64,000 nucleotides of DNA from CADEEN01 sp963751775. Lineage in GTDB: Bacteria > Pseudomonadota > Gammaproteobacteria > Burkholderiales > Burkholderiaceae_C. The position numbers and the translations under genes were made by a program. The notes under the pieces were generated by a model, which had not been told where the DNA came from, did no database searches, and saw only the letters and a program-made list of their open reading frames with translations. The stretch spans positions 186,001 through 250,000 of the forward strand of contig CAVVVW010000028.1 of the NCBI GenBank assembly GCA_963751775.1, written 5' to 3'. Every line of letters begins with the position of its first letter. The first letter of the stretch is position 1. Of the stretch, positions 48,283 through 58,319 are shown piece after piece.

Positions 48283-49293
48283 ATGAAGAACGTCGCCGTG
48301 TTCGGCGCCGGCCGCATCGGCCGCATCCACGCCGGCAATGTCGCCACGTTGCCGGGCGTGCGCCTGAAATTCGTCTGCGACCCGGTGGCGGCGAGCGCCA
48401 ACGAGTTGGCGGCGCAGCTCGGCGCCGCGGTGTCGACGCCCGAGGCGGTGCTGGCCGACGCCGGCATCGACGCCGTCGTCATCGCCTCGCCGACCGACAC
48501 CCACAGCGACCTGATTCACCGCGCCGCGGCAGCGAAGAAACACATCTTCTGCGAGAAGCCGGTCGACCTGTCGGTGCCGCGCGCTGCCGAATGCGCCGCC
48601 GCAGTCAAGGCCGCCGGCGTGGCCTGCATGATCGGCTTCCAGCGCCGCTTCGACCCGACGTTTGCCGAGGCGCAGGCGCGGCTGGCGCGCGGCGAGATCG
48701 GCGTACCGGAGATGCTCGTCGTCACCAGCCGCGACCCGGGCGCGCCGCCGGCGCAGTACCTGAAGGGCTCGGGCGGCATCTTCCGCGACATGCTGATCCA
48801 CGACTTCGACATCTTTCGCTGGATCCTGTGCAGCGACATCGGCGACGGCGGCGATGCGGCCGACACGCTATACGCCAACGGCTCGGTGCTGGTCGACCCC
48901 GAGATCGCCAAGGTCGGCGACATCGATTGCAGCGTGGTCACGATCCGCACGAAGAAGGGCCGCCTCTGCCAGATCAACACCAGCCGCCGCGCGGCCTACG
49001 GCTACGACCAGCGCTTCGAGGTGCTGGGCTCGAAGGGCCTGCTGCAATGCGGCAACCACCGGCCGACCGAAGTCGTGCAACTCGACGGCAGCAGCGTGCG
49101 GACCGACAAGCCCGAGCATTTCTTCCTGCAGCGTTACCGCGAGGCCTACCGGCTCGAGGTGGCGCACTTCTTCGACTGCCTGCAATCGGGCAAGCCCTTT
49201 CGCACCGGCGTGGCCGACGGGGTCGAGGCGCAAAAGCTGGCCGACGCGGCGACGCAGTCGTGGCAGGCCGGCGGCAAGGTGATGCAGCTGTAG
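48283..49293 (+). CDS. iolG: Inositol 2-dehydrogenase (IolG; Gfo/Idh/MocA family)
   Basis: 336 residues with an intact frame. NAD-dependent first enzyme of myo-inositol breakdown, making 2-keto-myo-inositol. GxGxxG motif in VAVFGAGRIGRIHAGN, the EKP motif in KHIFCEKPVDLSV, DMLIHDFDIFRWI with the catalytic Asp and His, and AYGYDQRFEVLGSKGLLQ, a stretch characteristic of IolG. AAGGAG precedes the ATG. The other iol genes of the window lie about 12 kb away on the opposite strand, so the pathway is split. Confidence 0.9.
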   Translation: MKNVAVFGAGRIGRIHAGNVATLPGVRLKFVCDPVAASANELAAQLGAAVSTPEAVLADAGIDAVVIASPTDTHSDLIHRAAAAKKHIFCEKPVDLSVPRAAECAAAVKAAGVACMIGFQRRFDPTFAEAQARLARGEIGVPEMLVVTSRDPGAPPAQYLKGSGGIFRDMLIHDFDIFRWILCSDIGDGGDAADTLYANGSVLVDPEIAKVGDIDCSVVTIRTKKGRLCQINTSRRAAYGYDQRFEVLGSKGLLQCGNHRPTEVVQLDGSSVRTDKPEHFFLQRYREAYRLEVAHFFDCLQSGKPFRTGVADGVEAQKLADAATQSWQAGGKVMQL

Positions 49294-49372
49294 TCGGCGC
49301 CGCACCCAGCGCCGCCATCGGCGCGGCGGCCACGCCCTTGCGCCAGGCATGAATCGATACGGGGGTTTGCCC

Positions 49373-49681
49373 ATGCTCGAACTGCGCCCGACCTGCGAAC
49401 ACTGCAACAAGGCCCTGCCGCCGGCCTCACTCGAGGCGCGCATTTGCAGCTTCGAGTGCACGTTCTGCGCCACCTGCGTCGACACCGTGCTGGGCAACGT
49501 GTGTCCGAACTGCGGCGGCGGTTTCACGCCGCGGCCGATCCGGCCGGCAACGAACTGGAAGGGCGACAACTATCTCGGCAAGTACCCGGCCAGCGACCGC
49601 GTCAGGCACCGGCCGGTGAATGCCACGGCGCACGAGGTGTTCGCAGCGGCCATCAAGAGCCTGCCTGCGCCGCAACGCTGA
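49373..49681 (+). CDS. DUF1272 cysteine-rich protein
   Basis: 102 residues. Typical DUF1272 opening MLELRPTCEHCNKALPPAS followed by ARICSFECTFCATCVDTVLG and VCPNCGGGFTPRPIRPA, which gives several CxxC pairs and probably a zinc site. The function of the family is unknown; it is widespread in proteobacteria. The start at 49373 matches the family; an in-frame ATG at 49349 is upstream. It precedes the GNAT gene by 8 bp and is likely co-transcribed. Confidence 0.88.
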   Translation: MLELRPTCEHCNKALPPASLEARICSFECTFCATCVDTVLGNVCPNCGGGFTPRPIRPATNWKGDNYLGKYPASDRVRHRPVNATAHEVFAAAIKSLPAPQR

Positions 49682-49689
49682 ATGCAAGC

Positions 49690-50384
49690 ATGACCGAGCT
49701 CTGGCTGCCGCTGCTGGACAATATCGCCTGGCACAGTCTGGTCGGCCCGCACGCGGCCCTGTCGGTCGGCACCGACGACGCGCGCCGCTATGCACCCGGC
49801 CTGTCGCCGATCGCCGCCTTCGCCGATATGGCACGGCCGAATTTCGCCGACGCTGGCGCCGCACTGCGTGCCGGACGAACATGTGTATTGCAGTGGCTGG
49901 ACGGGCTCGGCGCCCGCGGGTTGGGTGATCCACGCCGAGGCGGTGCTGGTCAAGATGGTCTGGGACGCGCCGGCGCCCGCGGCCGACACCGGCGCGGCCG
50001 CCGTGCGCCTTGGCCCCGAGCATGTGCCGCAGATGCTGGACTCTGGTGGCGCTGACCAAGCCGGGGCCGTTCGGCCCGCGCACGATCGAACTCGGCGAAT
50101 ACTTCGGCGCCTTCGACGGCCCGCGCCTGGTGGCGATGGCGGGCGAGCGCATGTTCGCCGGCCCGCTGCGCGAAGTCAGCGGCGTGTGCACGCACCCGGA
50201 GTTCCAGGGTCGCGGCCTGGCGCGTGGGCTGATGCAGCTGCTGGTGCTGCGCGAGCTACAGCGCGGCGAGACGCCGTTCCTGCACGTGATGCGCGACAAC
50301 CGCAGCGCCCACGACTTGTACGAGCGCATGGGTTTTCGCGATCGGCAGGAACAGGTCGTGCGCGTGCTATCGCGCACCGTGTGA
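49690..50384 (+). CDS. GNAT-family N-acetyltransferase (two frameshifts)
   Basis: About 230 residues after removing one base near 49855 and one near 50045. The C-terminal half is a GNAT/FR47-type domain: GAFDGPRLVAMAGERMF, VSGVCTHPEFQGRGLARGLM (acetyl-CoA loop QGRGLA) and RDNRSAHDLYERMGFRDR. The N-terminal half (MTELWLPLLDNIAWHSLVGP) is the partner lobe common in this subfamily. The substrate is unknown. It follows the DUF1272 gene closely. Confidence 0.8.
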
Positions 50385-50491
50385 GCACCGTGCGCCCAGT
50401 GCGTGATGCACCGAGTGAAACATTCGGGTACGGCAGTGGGCCACGCCCGCGATAGCATCGCGGCGCACACCCGCAATCGCATGGAGCTGCA

Positions 50492-50963
50492 ATGACCCGC
50501 ACCCCGTCCTCACTTTGCGCCGCTGCCCTGATCGCCCTGGCCAGCGCCGGGCCGGCGCTGGCAGACAGCCTGGCCTCGTCGGCGTCTTCGGCGTCTTCGG
50601 AGTCGGTCGGCAGTGTCTCGACCTCGTTCGGCAAGTCGAGCGACAGTTCCAAGACCACCACGGCGGCGGTCGGCGACTACAAGATCGTCGCCCTCGCCGC
50701 CGCACCCGAGCGTCCGGGCATGCTGCGCGTGAAGCCTGCAGGCCGTGGCCGAGGACAACACCGACCCCGAGTTCGTCCTCTACTTGCCGCAGGCGTTGGC
50801 CGAGCAGGCCCGGCTGGCCGAGGGCGGCATCGTGACCGCGCGTCAGCGGCCCTACGGCACCGAATTCGCGTACGCCAGTGGCGGCAACGAGCGACAGGCG
50901 TTCTACCTCGTGCTGGCCGACGACTGGTACCGCGAGTTGCAGTCCCGGGCCGTGCAACTCTAG
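50492..50963 (+). CDS. Small exported protein with Ser-rich linker (one frameshift)
   Basis: About 156 residues after removing one base near 50740. Signal peptide AAALIALASAGPALA, then a low-complexity stretch SLASSASSASSESVGSVSTS, and a compact C-terminal part (PEFVLYLPQALAEQARLAEG, GTEFAYASGGNERQAFYLVL, YRELQSRAVQL). Probably periplasmic or outer-membrane-associated. No family is recognised. TAGCAT at 50453 is a possible -10. A REP-like pair of palindromes follows the stop. Confidence 0.6.
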
Positions 50964-50989
50964 TCATGACAGCCCCAAGCTCACTGCGT

Positions 50990-51030
50990 TCGCGTCCCCC
51001 GAGGGGAGCTCAGGCCGCTTGGGAGCGGCC
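50990..51030. repeat. REP-like double palindrome with hairpin
   Basis: CCCCC/GAGGGG and then GGCCGCT-TGGG-AGCGGCC (51013-51030), a perfect 7-bp stem with a 4-base loop. The paired arrangement resembles intergenic repeats known in Comamonadaceae-like genomes and is similar in style to the repeat at 22625-22650. It may end transcription of the small exported protein gene. Confidence 0.5.
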
Positions 51031-51047
51031 CGGCGCGGCCTGAGGCC

Positions 51048-51971
51048 TTGCGCGCCTTGCGCCGGCAGGCCAGCGCCTGCGCATTCGCGCTGCTGGCAGC
51101 GCTCTGGTCTGCGGCCCCGGCGCATGCCGGCGCACTGCGCCTTTGCGACCAGGCGACGCCGCTCAATGCCGAGCAACGAGACCTGTTGCTGCGCTTCGGC
51201 GCCATCGTCAAGACGGTACTCGAGGACTCGGACCAGGATCTGGCACTGATCGCCCGCTCGGGCCTGGATCTGGGCCGCTTCGGCGTGCGCTACTCGCATG
51301 CCGGCCTGAGCCTCAAGGCCAGCCTGAACACGCCGTGGTCGGTACGCCAGCTGTATTACGCCTGCGACGAAGGCCGGCCGCGGGTGTTCGACCAGGGCAT
51401 GGCCGGTTTCGTGCTCGGCCTGAACGACCCCACGCTCGGCTATGTCTCCGTCGTCCTGCTGCCGGCGGCCGCGGCCGCGATGCTGGAGACCACCGTGCTC
51501 GACGATCGCCTGGCGCTACAGGCGCTGGGGCCGGCCTACAGCGCCAATGCCTACGCCTTCGGGCTGCGTTACCAGAACTGCAACCAGTGGGTCGTCGAGA
51601 TGATGGCCACCGCCTGGGGTCGGCTCGAGCGCAGCGGCGGCGACGACGATCTGCGCGCGCAGGCCCAGCGCTGGTTGGCCGAGCAGAACTACCAGCCCAG
51701 CGTGATCGAAGTCGGCTGGCCGCTGATGTGGCTCGGGCCTTTCATCCCCTGGGTGCACAACGACGACCACCCGCAGGCCGATGTCGAGCACGCGACCTAC
51801 CGCACCAGTCTGCCGGCCTCGATCGAAGCCTTCGTGCGGGCCACGGTGCCAGGAGCCACCCGCGTCGAGTTCTGTCACGCGGGCCGGCGCGTCGTCATCC
51901 ACCGCGGCTGGGACGCCATCGCCGAGGATTGCCAGCCCGGCGAGCACGACACCGTCGTCACGCTCGAATAG
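51048..51971 (+). CDS. DUF2145 exported protein
   Basis: 307 residues. Signal peptide (CAFALLAALWSAAPAHAG). The family body includes LRLCDQATPLNAEQRDLLLR, RYSHAGLSLKASLNTPWSVR, LYYACDEGRPRVFDQGMAGF and AYSANAYAFGLRYQNCNQWV. The HAG and NCNQW motifs recall NlpC/P60-like cysteine peptidase folds, but catalysis is unproven. The start is TTG at 51048, or possibly TTG at 51057; the preceding palindrome leaves no ATG. Stands alone. Confidence 0.78.
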   Translation: MRALRRQASACAFALLAALWSAAPAHAGALRLCDQATPLNAEQRDLLLRFGAIVKTVLEDSDQDLALIARSGLDLGRFGVRYSHAGLSLKASLNTPWSVRQLYYACDEGRPRVFDQGMAGFVLGLNDPTLGYVSVVLLPAAAAAMLETTVLDDRLALQALGPAYSANAYAFGLRYQNCNQWVVEMMATAWGRLERSGGDDDLRAQAQRWLAEQNYQPSVIEVGWPLMWLGPFIPWVHNDDHPQADVEHATYRTSLPASIEAFVRATVPGATRVEFCHAGRRVVIHRGWDAIAEDCQPGEHDTVVTLE

Positions 51972-52055
51972 GGTCTGCCCGCAGATGGCGCGCCGCACGC
52001 GGCGGGTAGCATTGACCGGCCCTGCACGCCAGCCGCGCGCTGCCCAGCCAAGCCC

Positions 52056-52852
52056 ATGAACCGCCTCGATTTCTGTCGCACCCTCGCCGCCGATGCGGGC
52101 CGCCTCGCGCATGGCGCCTTCGGCTCGCCGTCGATCTCGCTCAAGGGCCGCCACGACGAGGTCACGGCGATGGACCGCGAGGTCGAGCGCTTCATCCGTG
52201 CGGCGATCGGCCGCGCCTACCCCGACGACGCGGTGCTCGGCGAGGAAGACGGCGCCAGCGCCGGCCTGGCCGCGGCCGACCGGGTCTGGATCATCGACCC
52301 GATCGACGGCACCGCGAACTACGCGCGTTCGATCGCGCATTACTGCGTCTCGATCGGCTACACCGAGCGCGGCGTGCCGACCGTCGGCGCGCTGCACGAC
52401 CCAAGCCATGAGCGGCTGTACTTCGCCGAGCGCGGCGGCGGCGCGTGGCTGGCCGAAGGCGGCTGCGGCACCCAGGCGGCTGCACGGTGAGCCCGGTGGC
52501 GACACTGGACAAGGCCACCGTCGAATGCGGCTGGTCATTGCGCCGCTCGCAGGCCGACTACATGTCGCTGCTCACGCGAATCCTCGATGCCGGTTGCGCC
52601 TTTCGCCGCGCCGGCTCGGGTGCGCTCGGCCTGGCCGACGTGGCCGCCGGACGCACCGAGGGCTATTGCGAGCTGCACATCAACTCGTGGGACTGCGCCG
52701 CCGGCCTGCTGCTGGTGGCCGAAGCCGGCGGGCGCATCAACCCGTTCTTTGCCGGCACCGGGCTCACCGAAGGCAACCCCATCCTGGCCACCAACCACCT
52801 GCTGGGCGACGCGCTCGCCGGCGTGGTCGGCATTCCCCTGCAACACCCTTGA
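52056..52852 (+). CDS. Inositol monophosphatase family protein (frameshift)
   Basis: About 265 residues after frame repair near 52470-52495 (net one-base deletion or two-base insertion). Li-sensitive phosphatase fold with GRHDEVTAMDREVERFI, VLGEEDGAS (metal Glu), the signature WIIDPIDGTANYARSI and the C-terminal INSWDCAAGLLLVAEAGG. Family members dephosphorylate inositol phosphates, histidinol phosphate or nucleotide derivatives. It is directly followed, at 11 bp, by an AfuA/FbpA-type receptor gene and the rest of that ABC operon, which suggests the phosphatase acts on an imported phosphorylated compound. Confidence 0.85.
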
Positions 52853-52863
52853 AGGAGACGACG

Positions 52864-53890
52864 ATGAAGCTGTTGACGAAGTGCCTGTCGATGCTGGCTC
52901 TCGCGGCCAGCGCCTTGCCCGCGTTCGCGCAGGGCGAGCTGGTGCTGTACTGCACCGTGCAGGAAGAGTGGTGCCGGCCGATGGTGGCGGCCTTCGAGAA
53001 GGCCACCGGCATCAAGGTGCTGATGACGCGCAAGAGCTCGGGCGAGTTCTATGCGCAGCTCAAGGCCGAGGCGGCGAATCCGAAGGGCGACGTCTGGTGG
53101 GGCGGCACGGGCGACCCGCACCTGCAGGCGGCGGAAGAAGGGTTTGACGCTCGAATACAAGTCGCCCAAGTTGGCCGACCTGCAGGACTGGGCGGTGCGC
53201 CAGGCCGAAGCCTCGAAGTACCGCACCGTCGGCGTGTACGCCGGCGCGCTCGGCTACAGCTTCAATACCGTCGAGCTGGCCAAGCGCAAGCTGGCCGAGC
53301 CCAAGTGCTGGTCCGACCTGACCAAGCCCGAGTTCAAGGACGACGTGCAGGTGGCGAACCCGAATTCGTCGGGCACCTCGTACACCATGCTGGCGACCCT
53401 GGTGCAGATCATGGGTGAGCAAAAGGCCTTCGATTACCTGAAGGCGCTGCACAAGAACGTCAACCAGTACACCAAGAGCGGCGCCGCACCGGCCCGCGCG
53501 GCGGCCACCGGCGAGAGCCTGATCGGCATCACCTTCCAGCACGACGCGGTGGTGCAGGCGGTCGGCGGCGCGCCGGTGAAGATCGTCTCGCCCTGCGAGG
53601 GCACCGGCTACGAGATCGGCAGCATGAGCATCGTCAAAGGCGCGAAGAACCTCGAGAACGCGAAGAAGTGGTACGACTGGGCGCTGTCGCCCGAGGCGCA
53701 GTCGGTCGGCGCGGCGGCCAAGGTGAGCTACCAGGTGCCGTCGAACAAGAATGCCTCGGCGCCGCCGCAGGCGCCCAAGCTGTCGGAGATCAAGCTGATC
53801 AACTACGACTTCGTCAAGTACGGCTCCTCCGCCGAGCGCAAGCGCCTGCTGACGAAGTGGGACGAGGAAGTCTCGAAACTGCCGAAGTGA
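52864..53890 (+). CDS. ABC periplasmic binding protein, AfuA/FbpA type (one frameshift)
   Basis: About 340 residues after removing one base near 53145. Signal peptide MLALAASALPAFA. Type II binding fold: ELVLYCTVQEEWCRPMVAAF, TRKSSGEFYAQLKAEAANPK, GDVWWGGTGDPHL and SFNTVELAKRKLAEPKCWSD. This family binds Fe3+, thiamine, hexose phosphates or phosphonates. The twin Tyr ligands of iron-binding FbpA are not evident, which favours an organophosphate-like ligand. AAGGAG precedes the ATG. First transport gene after the phosphatase. Confidence 0.85.
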
Positions 53891-53906
53891 GCGACAACCC
53901 GGCACG

Positions 53907-56036
53907 ATGACGACACTGGCCCTGCCCGCTGCCGGCATCGCGCCGCGCCGTGACCGCTGGCTGGTCGGGCTGTCGGCGTCGGCCCTGATCGCGGCGCTGG
54001 CGCTGCCGTGGTTCATCGGCCGCAGCGCTTCGGCCCTGACGCTGGCGCTGGGCGGTGCCGCGACGGCGCACGCGCCGGTGCTGCTGGCCTCGCTGCTCGC
54101 CCTCTGGTTTGCCTGGCGCTCGAACTTCGTTGCGCTGACGATCAGCGCGGCGGTGGTTCTGCTCTGGGCCCTGGGTACGGGCTTTGCCGCCGGTGCCGCC
54201 GGCGGCTCGTTCGGCCTCGGTGCGACGGTGACGCTCGCCGCCAGCGGGCTGCTGTTCGCGCGCGCCGTCGGGCGCAGCGGGCGCTTTGGCGGCGACACCA
54301 CGGTGGCCTCGATCGTGATCGTGATCGCGGGCCTGCTCCTGCTGTTCATCTTCTACCCGGTCGGCCTGGCCCTGGTGGCCGCCCTGCGCGACAGCAGCGG
54401 CGCCTTCGCACCCGGCTTGGCGGTCGAGCGCCTGACCCACGCCGACATCTGGGGCCTGGGCTGCTTCGGCGGCGGCATCGGCTGTGGCGTGGCGGTGAAC
54501 TCGCTGATGCTGGCGACGATCGTCGGCTTCCTCTCGACCGGCTTCGCGCTGGTGCTCGCGCTGGCCGTGCAGCGCGGCCAACTGCGTGGCCTGGGCGCGG
54601 TGGCCAAGCTGATGTCGGTGCTGCCGATCGTCACGCCGCCGTTCGTGATCGCGCTGGCGCTGGTGGTCCTGTTCGGCCGCACCGGCCTGGTCACCACCTT
54701 CCTGTCCAACACCGTCGGCCTGCCGCGCTCGCGCTGGATCTACGGCCTGCCGGGCGTGACGATCGCGCAGGTGCTGTCGTTCACGCCGATCGCCTTCATG
54801 ATCCTGTCGGGCGCCATCGCCGCCATCAGCCCGACGCTGGAGGAGGCGGCGCAGACCCTGCGCGCGTCCAAGGCGCGTGTCTTTCGCAGCGTGACCTGGC
54901 CGCTGCTGCGGCCGGCGCTGGCCAACGCCTTCCTGCTCGGCTTCGTCGAGAGCCTGGCCGACTTTGCCAACCCGATCGTGCTGGCCGGCAACTTCGAGGT
55001 CCTGTCGACGAAGATCTTCTTCGCCATCGCCGGCGCGCAGCACGACCCGGGCCGGGCGGCATCGCTGGCCGTCGTGCTGTTGCTCTTCACGCTGATCGCG
55101 TTCTGGTTGCAGCAGCGCTGGCTCGGCCGCGCGAGCTACGTCAGCGTCGGCGGCAAGGGCGACTCGGGCATCCCGGCGCCGCTGCCCGACGGCTTGCGCC
55201 GGGCCTGCACCGGCACCGCGTTGTTGTGGATCGGCTTCACGCTGGCCTGCTACGCGGTGATCGCCGTCGGCGGCTTCGTCAAGGACATCGGCCGCGGCGA
55301 AATGAGCCTGGCATTGACCCACCTCAGCGCCGGTTTCGGCATCGACTGGAGCGAGGGCTGGCCACGCTTCGTCGGCTCGGCCTGGAACAGCTTCTTCACC
55401 ACCATCGAAGTGGCCGCCGTCGCCGCGCCGCTGACCGCGGTGGTCGGCCTGCTCTCGGCCTACGTCATCACACGCCACCGTTTCGCGGGCCGCGCCGCGT
55501 TCGAATTCCTGACCATGGTCAGCTTCGCGGTGCCGGGCACCGTGATCGGCGTGGCCTACATCGTGGCCTTCAACGTCGCGCCGGTCGAGCTGACCGGCGG
55601 CATGGCGATCCTGGTGCTGTGTTTCGTCTTTCGCAACATGCCGGTCGGCGTGCGTGCCGGCATCGCGGCACTGGCGCAGATCGACAAGTCGCTCGACGAG
55701 GCCTCGTCGACGCTGCGCGCGTCGACCTGGCGCACGCTGACCCAGGTCGTGCTGCCGCTGTTGAAGCCGGCGATCGTCGCCACGCTGGTCTTCTCGTTCA
55801 CGCACGCGATGACAGCCGTCAGCGCCGTGATCTTCCTGGCCACCGCCAAGTACAACCTGGCCACGGTGTACATCATCGGCCGCGTCGAGGCCGGCGAGTA
55901 CCCGCTGGCGATCGCCTACTCGAGCGTGCTGATGCTGTTCATGCTGGCCGTGCTGCTGTTGGTGCAGCGCTTCACCGGCGCGGCCCGGCTCGGCCGGCGC
56001 GAGCGCGTGCAACCCTTGATCGTCACCGGAGCCTGA
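53907..56036 (+). CDS. ABC permease with two fused transmembrane domains (FbpB/AfuB type)
   Basis: 709 residues with an intact frame. Both halves of the translocation pore are in one chain, as in ferric and hexose-phosphate importers. About 12 hydrophobic helices. The two EAA coupling loops are LEEAAQTLRASKARVFRSVT and LDEASSTLRASTWRTLTQVV, placed before helices of each half. Adjacent in the operon: it starts 16 bp after the receptor stop and its TGA abuts the ATPase ATG (TGAATG). The N-terminal third has extra helices beyond the standard fold. Confidence 0.93.
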   Translation: MTTLALPAAGIAPRRDRWLVGLSASALIAALALPWFIGRSASALTLALGGAATAHAPVLLASLLALWFAWRSNFVALTISAAVVLLWALGTGFAAGAAGGSFGLGATVTLAASGLLFARAVGRSGRFGGDTTVASIVIVIAGLLLLFIFYPVGLALVAALRDSSGAFAPGLAVERLTHADIWGLGCFGGGIGCGVAVNSLMLATIVGFLSTGFALVLALAVQRGQLRGLGAVAKLMSVLPIVTPPFVIALALVVLFGRTGLVTTFLSNTVGLPRSRWIYGLPGVTIAQVLSFTPIAFMILSGAIAAISPTLEEAAQTLRASKARVFRSVTWPLLRPALANAFLLGFVESLADFANPIVLAGNFEVLSTKIFFAIAGAQHDPGRAASLAVVLLLFTLIAFWLQQRWLGRASYVSVGGKGDSGIPAPLPDGLRRACTGTALLWIGFTLACYAVIAVGGFVKDIGRGEMSLALTHLSAGFGIDWSEGWPRFVGSAWNSFFTTIEVAAVAAPLTAVVGLLSAYVITRHRFAGRAAFEFLTMVSFAVPGTVIGVAYIVAFNVAPVELTGGMAILVLCFVFRNMPVGVRAGIAALAQIDKSLDEASSTLRASTWRTLTQVVLPLLKPAIVATLVFSFTHAMTAVSAVIFLATAKYNLATVYIIGRVEAGEYPLAIAYSSVLMLFMLAVLLLVQRFTGAARLGRRERVQPLIVTGA

Positions 56037-57099
56037 ATGAACACCCTCACCGCCGGCGGCGTGACCTTCGACCGCGTCAGCAAGCGCTACGGCGAGGTCG
56101 CCGCCGTCGACGACGTGTCGTTCACGATCGCGCCGGGCACCCTGGTCACCCTGCTCGGCCCCTCGGGCTGCGGCAAGACGACCACGCTGCGCATGGCCGC
56201 CGGTCTGGAGTCGGCGAGCAGCGGGCGCATCCTGATCGGCGGCGAGGACGTGACCCAAGCGCGCCGCGAGCGAGCGCAACGTCAGCCTGGTGTTCCAGTC
56301 CTATGCGCTGTTCCCGCACATGAGCGTGCTCGACAACGTCTGCTACGGCCCGGTCTCGGCCAAGGTGGAGAAGTCGCGGGCGCGCGAACTGGCGCGCGAC
56401 AAGTTGAACATGCTCGGCCTCACGGGCCTCGAGCAACGCCTGCCGAGCGAGCTGTCGGGCGGCCAGCAGCAGCGCGTGGCCGTCGCGCGCGCGCTGGTGC
56501 TCGAGCCGGCCGTGCTGTTGTTCGACGAGCCGCTGTCGAACCTCGACGCCAAGCTGCGGCGCCGCGTGCGCCAGGAGATCCGCGAGCTGCAGCAGTCGCT
56601 GCAGCTGACGGTGCTCTACGTCACGCACGACCAGTCGGAGGCGCTGGCGGTGTCGGACCAGATCATCGTGATGGACCGCGGCCGCATCGCCCAGCAGGGC
56701 ACGCCGCGCACGCTGTACCGGCAGCCGGCGAGCCACTTCCTGGCCGACTTCATCGGCGACGCCAATCTGGTCGACGGCGAATTGCTGCGCGTCGGCGATG
56801 CGCTGCACTTCAGCGCCGCCGGCGTGTCGCTGCCCGTTCGCAGCCCATCGATTACTGCCGGCCCGGCGACGCTCGCGCTGCGCCCGCACCGCCTGCGCCT
56901 GGTGGCCGCCGCCGGCGCCGCATTGCACGGCACCTGCAAGCGCGCCGACTACCTGGGCAGCCACATCGAGGTGCTGGTCAACACGCCGTGGGGCGAACTG
57001 CTGGTGTTCGGCGACGCCGACGCCAGCGACGCGCCGCTGCCGGGCGCGGCCATCGGCCTGGCCTTCGACCCGGGCGACGCCATCGTCCTGGCGCGCTGA
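56037..57099 (+). CDS. ABC ATPase, FbpC/AfuC-like (one frameshift)
   Basis: About 353 residues after removing one base near 56275. Walker A GPSGCGKTTTLR, Q-loop VFQSYALFPHMSVLDN, signature LSGGQQQRVAVARALV, Walker B VLLFDEPLSNLDAKLR, and H-loop VLYVTHDQSEALAV. A C-terminal TOBE-like domain (TLALRPHRLRLVAAA, GSHIEVLVNTPWGELLVFGD) is typical of this subfamily. It energises the fused permease just upstream. The gene ends 38 bp before the convergent HTH regulator. Confidence 0.92.
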
Positions 57100-57136
57100 G
57101 ACCCGGCACGCTTCAACACGGCGCTCGGTCGCGCCG

Positions 57137-58267
57137 TCAGGGCTTTCGCGGCGTGCGGAAGTGCCACCACGGCAGTGCCTTGGTCAGCGCCAGCACGCTG
57201 CCGGCCTGCTCGTGCGGCGCACAGCCGCGCAATGTGGCCAGCACCTGCCGCCAGGCCTGGCCGGCGAGCAATTCGCGCAGGCGCACGACGGCCGCACTCT
57301 CGAGCGCTTCCTTGCGGCACAGCAGGTAGTAGTCCTCGTCGGTCAACGGGCACGAAGGCCAGGCTGAACTGCGCCGCCGCGGCTTCGATGCCCAGGCCGG
57401 CATCGGCCACGCCGCTGGCCACCGCGGCCGCCACCGCCACATGCGTGTCTTCGCACGGGCCGTGAAAGCCGGCGACGCTGCTCGGCCTGGATGCCGGCTT
57501 CGGCCAGCAGGTGCTCGGCGAGCAGGCGCGTGCCCGAACCCGGCTGGCGGTTGACGAAGCGCAGGCCCGGCTGGGTCAGGTCGGCCATGCCGGTCAAGCC
57601 GCGCGGGTTGCCATGGGCGACGATCAGACCCTGGCGGCGGCGGTGGCTGGCGATCAGCTTGTGCCGGCCGGGCTTGAGCAGGTGCTTGAGCGCGCGCGCG
57701 AAGGCCGGCTGCCTGCCGGCGGCAAGCACCGGCACGTGAAAGCCCGCCACGTCGCAGCGGCCATGGGCCAGCGCCTGCAGCGCGTCGGTGCTGCCGGCAA
57801 AGCGCAACTCGATGTGCAGGCCATGCGCGTCGGCATGGTCGCGCAGCATCGGCAGCGCCAGGTCATGGCTGGCGTACACGGTGAGCGCCTCGTGGGCGCC
57901 GTCGAAGGCCAGGCTCAGCACCCGTTCGAGTTCATTGCGCAGGGCCTCGATGTGCGGCGTAAGACGCGTGCGCGCGCGCGTCTCGGCCCACAGCAGCCGC
58001 TCGGCCAGCGGCGTCAGGCGCGCCGGTTGGCCCTGGGTCCAGACCACCAGCTCGGCCGCCAGCACCTGCTCCCAATGCTTGAGCGCACCCCAGGTGTGGC
58101 GGTACGAGCCGCCGAGCGCTGCGCGCCGCAGCACTGATCGAGCCGGTGTCGCGCAGCGTGCGCAGCAGGTCGATCAAGGGGTTGGCCAGCGTGGCGCCGC
58201 GCTGCGCGGCGTCGGGCGCGAAGCGGTATTCGAGGTGGATGCCGCGGCGCGGCGATGGGTTGGCCAT
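57137..58267 (-). CDS. ModE-like HTH regulator with periplasmic-binding-protein-like sensor domain (frameshifts)
   Basis: About 375 residues after repair near 58135, 57485 and 57345. The N-terminal winged helix resembles ModE/LysR HTH (IDLLRTLRDTGSIS, LGGSYRHTWGALKHWEQVLA). The rest is a binding-protein-like fold (LTVYASHDLALPMLRDHADA, GLRFVNRQPGSGTRLLAEHL, VASGVADAGLGIEAAAAQFS), the architecture of one-component regulators that sense an imported anion or acid. It is convergent with the Afu/Fbp-type operon and may control it; the ligand is unknown. Divergent from the GST gene. Confidence 0.75.
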
Positions 58268-58319
58268 GCAGGACAATACAACGAGCCCCGATCGGTACCT
58301 CCCCACCCCCTGCCACACC

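Noticed and set aside
53814..56279. A minus-strand open frame of 821 codons across the ABC permease
   Set aside because: Shadow of the permease; no domain, and repeats of Gln, Arg and Asp reflect codon complement.
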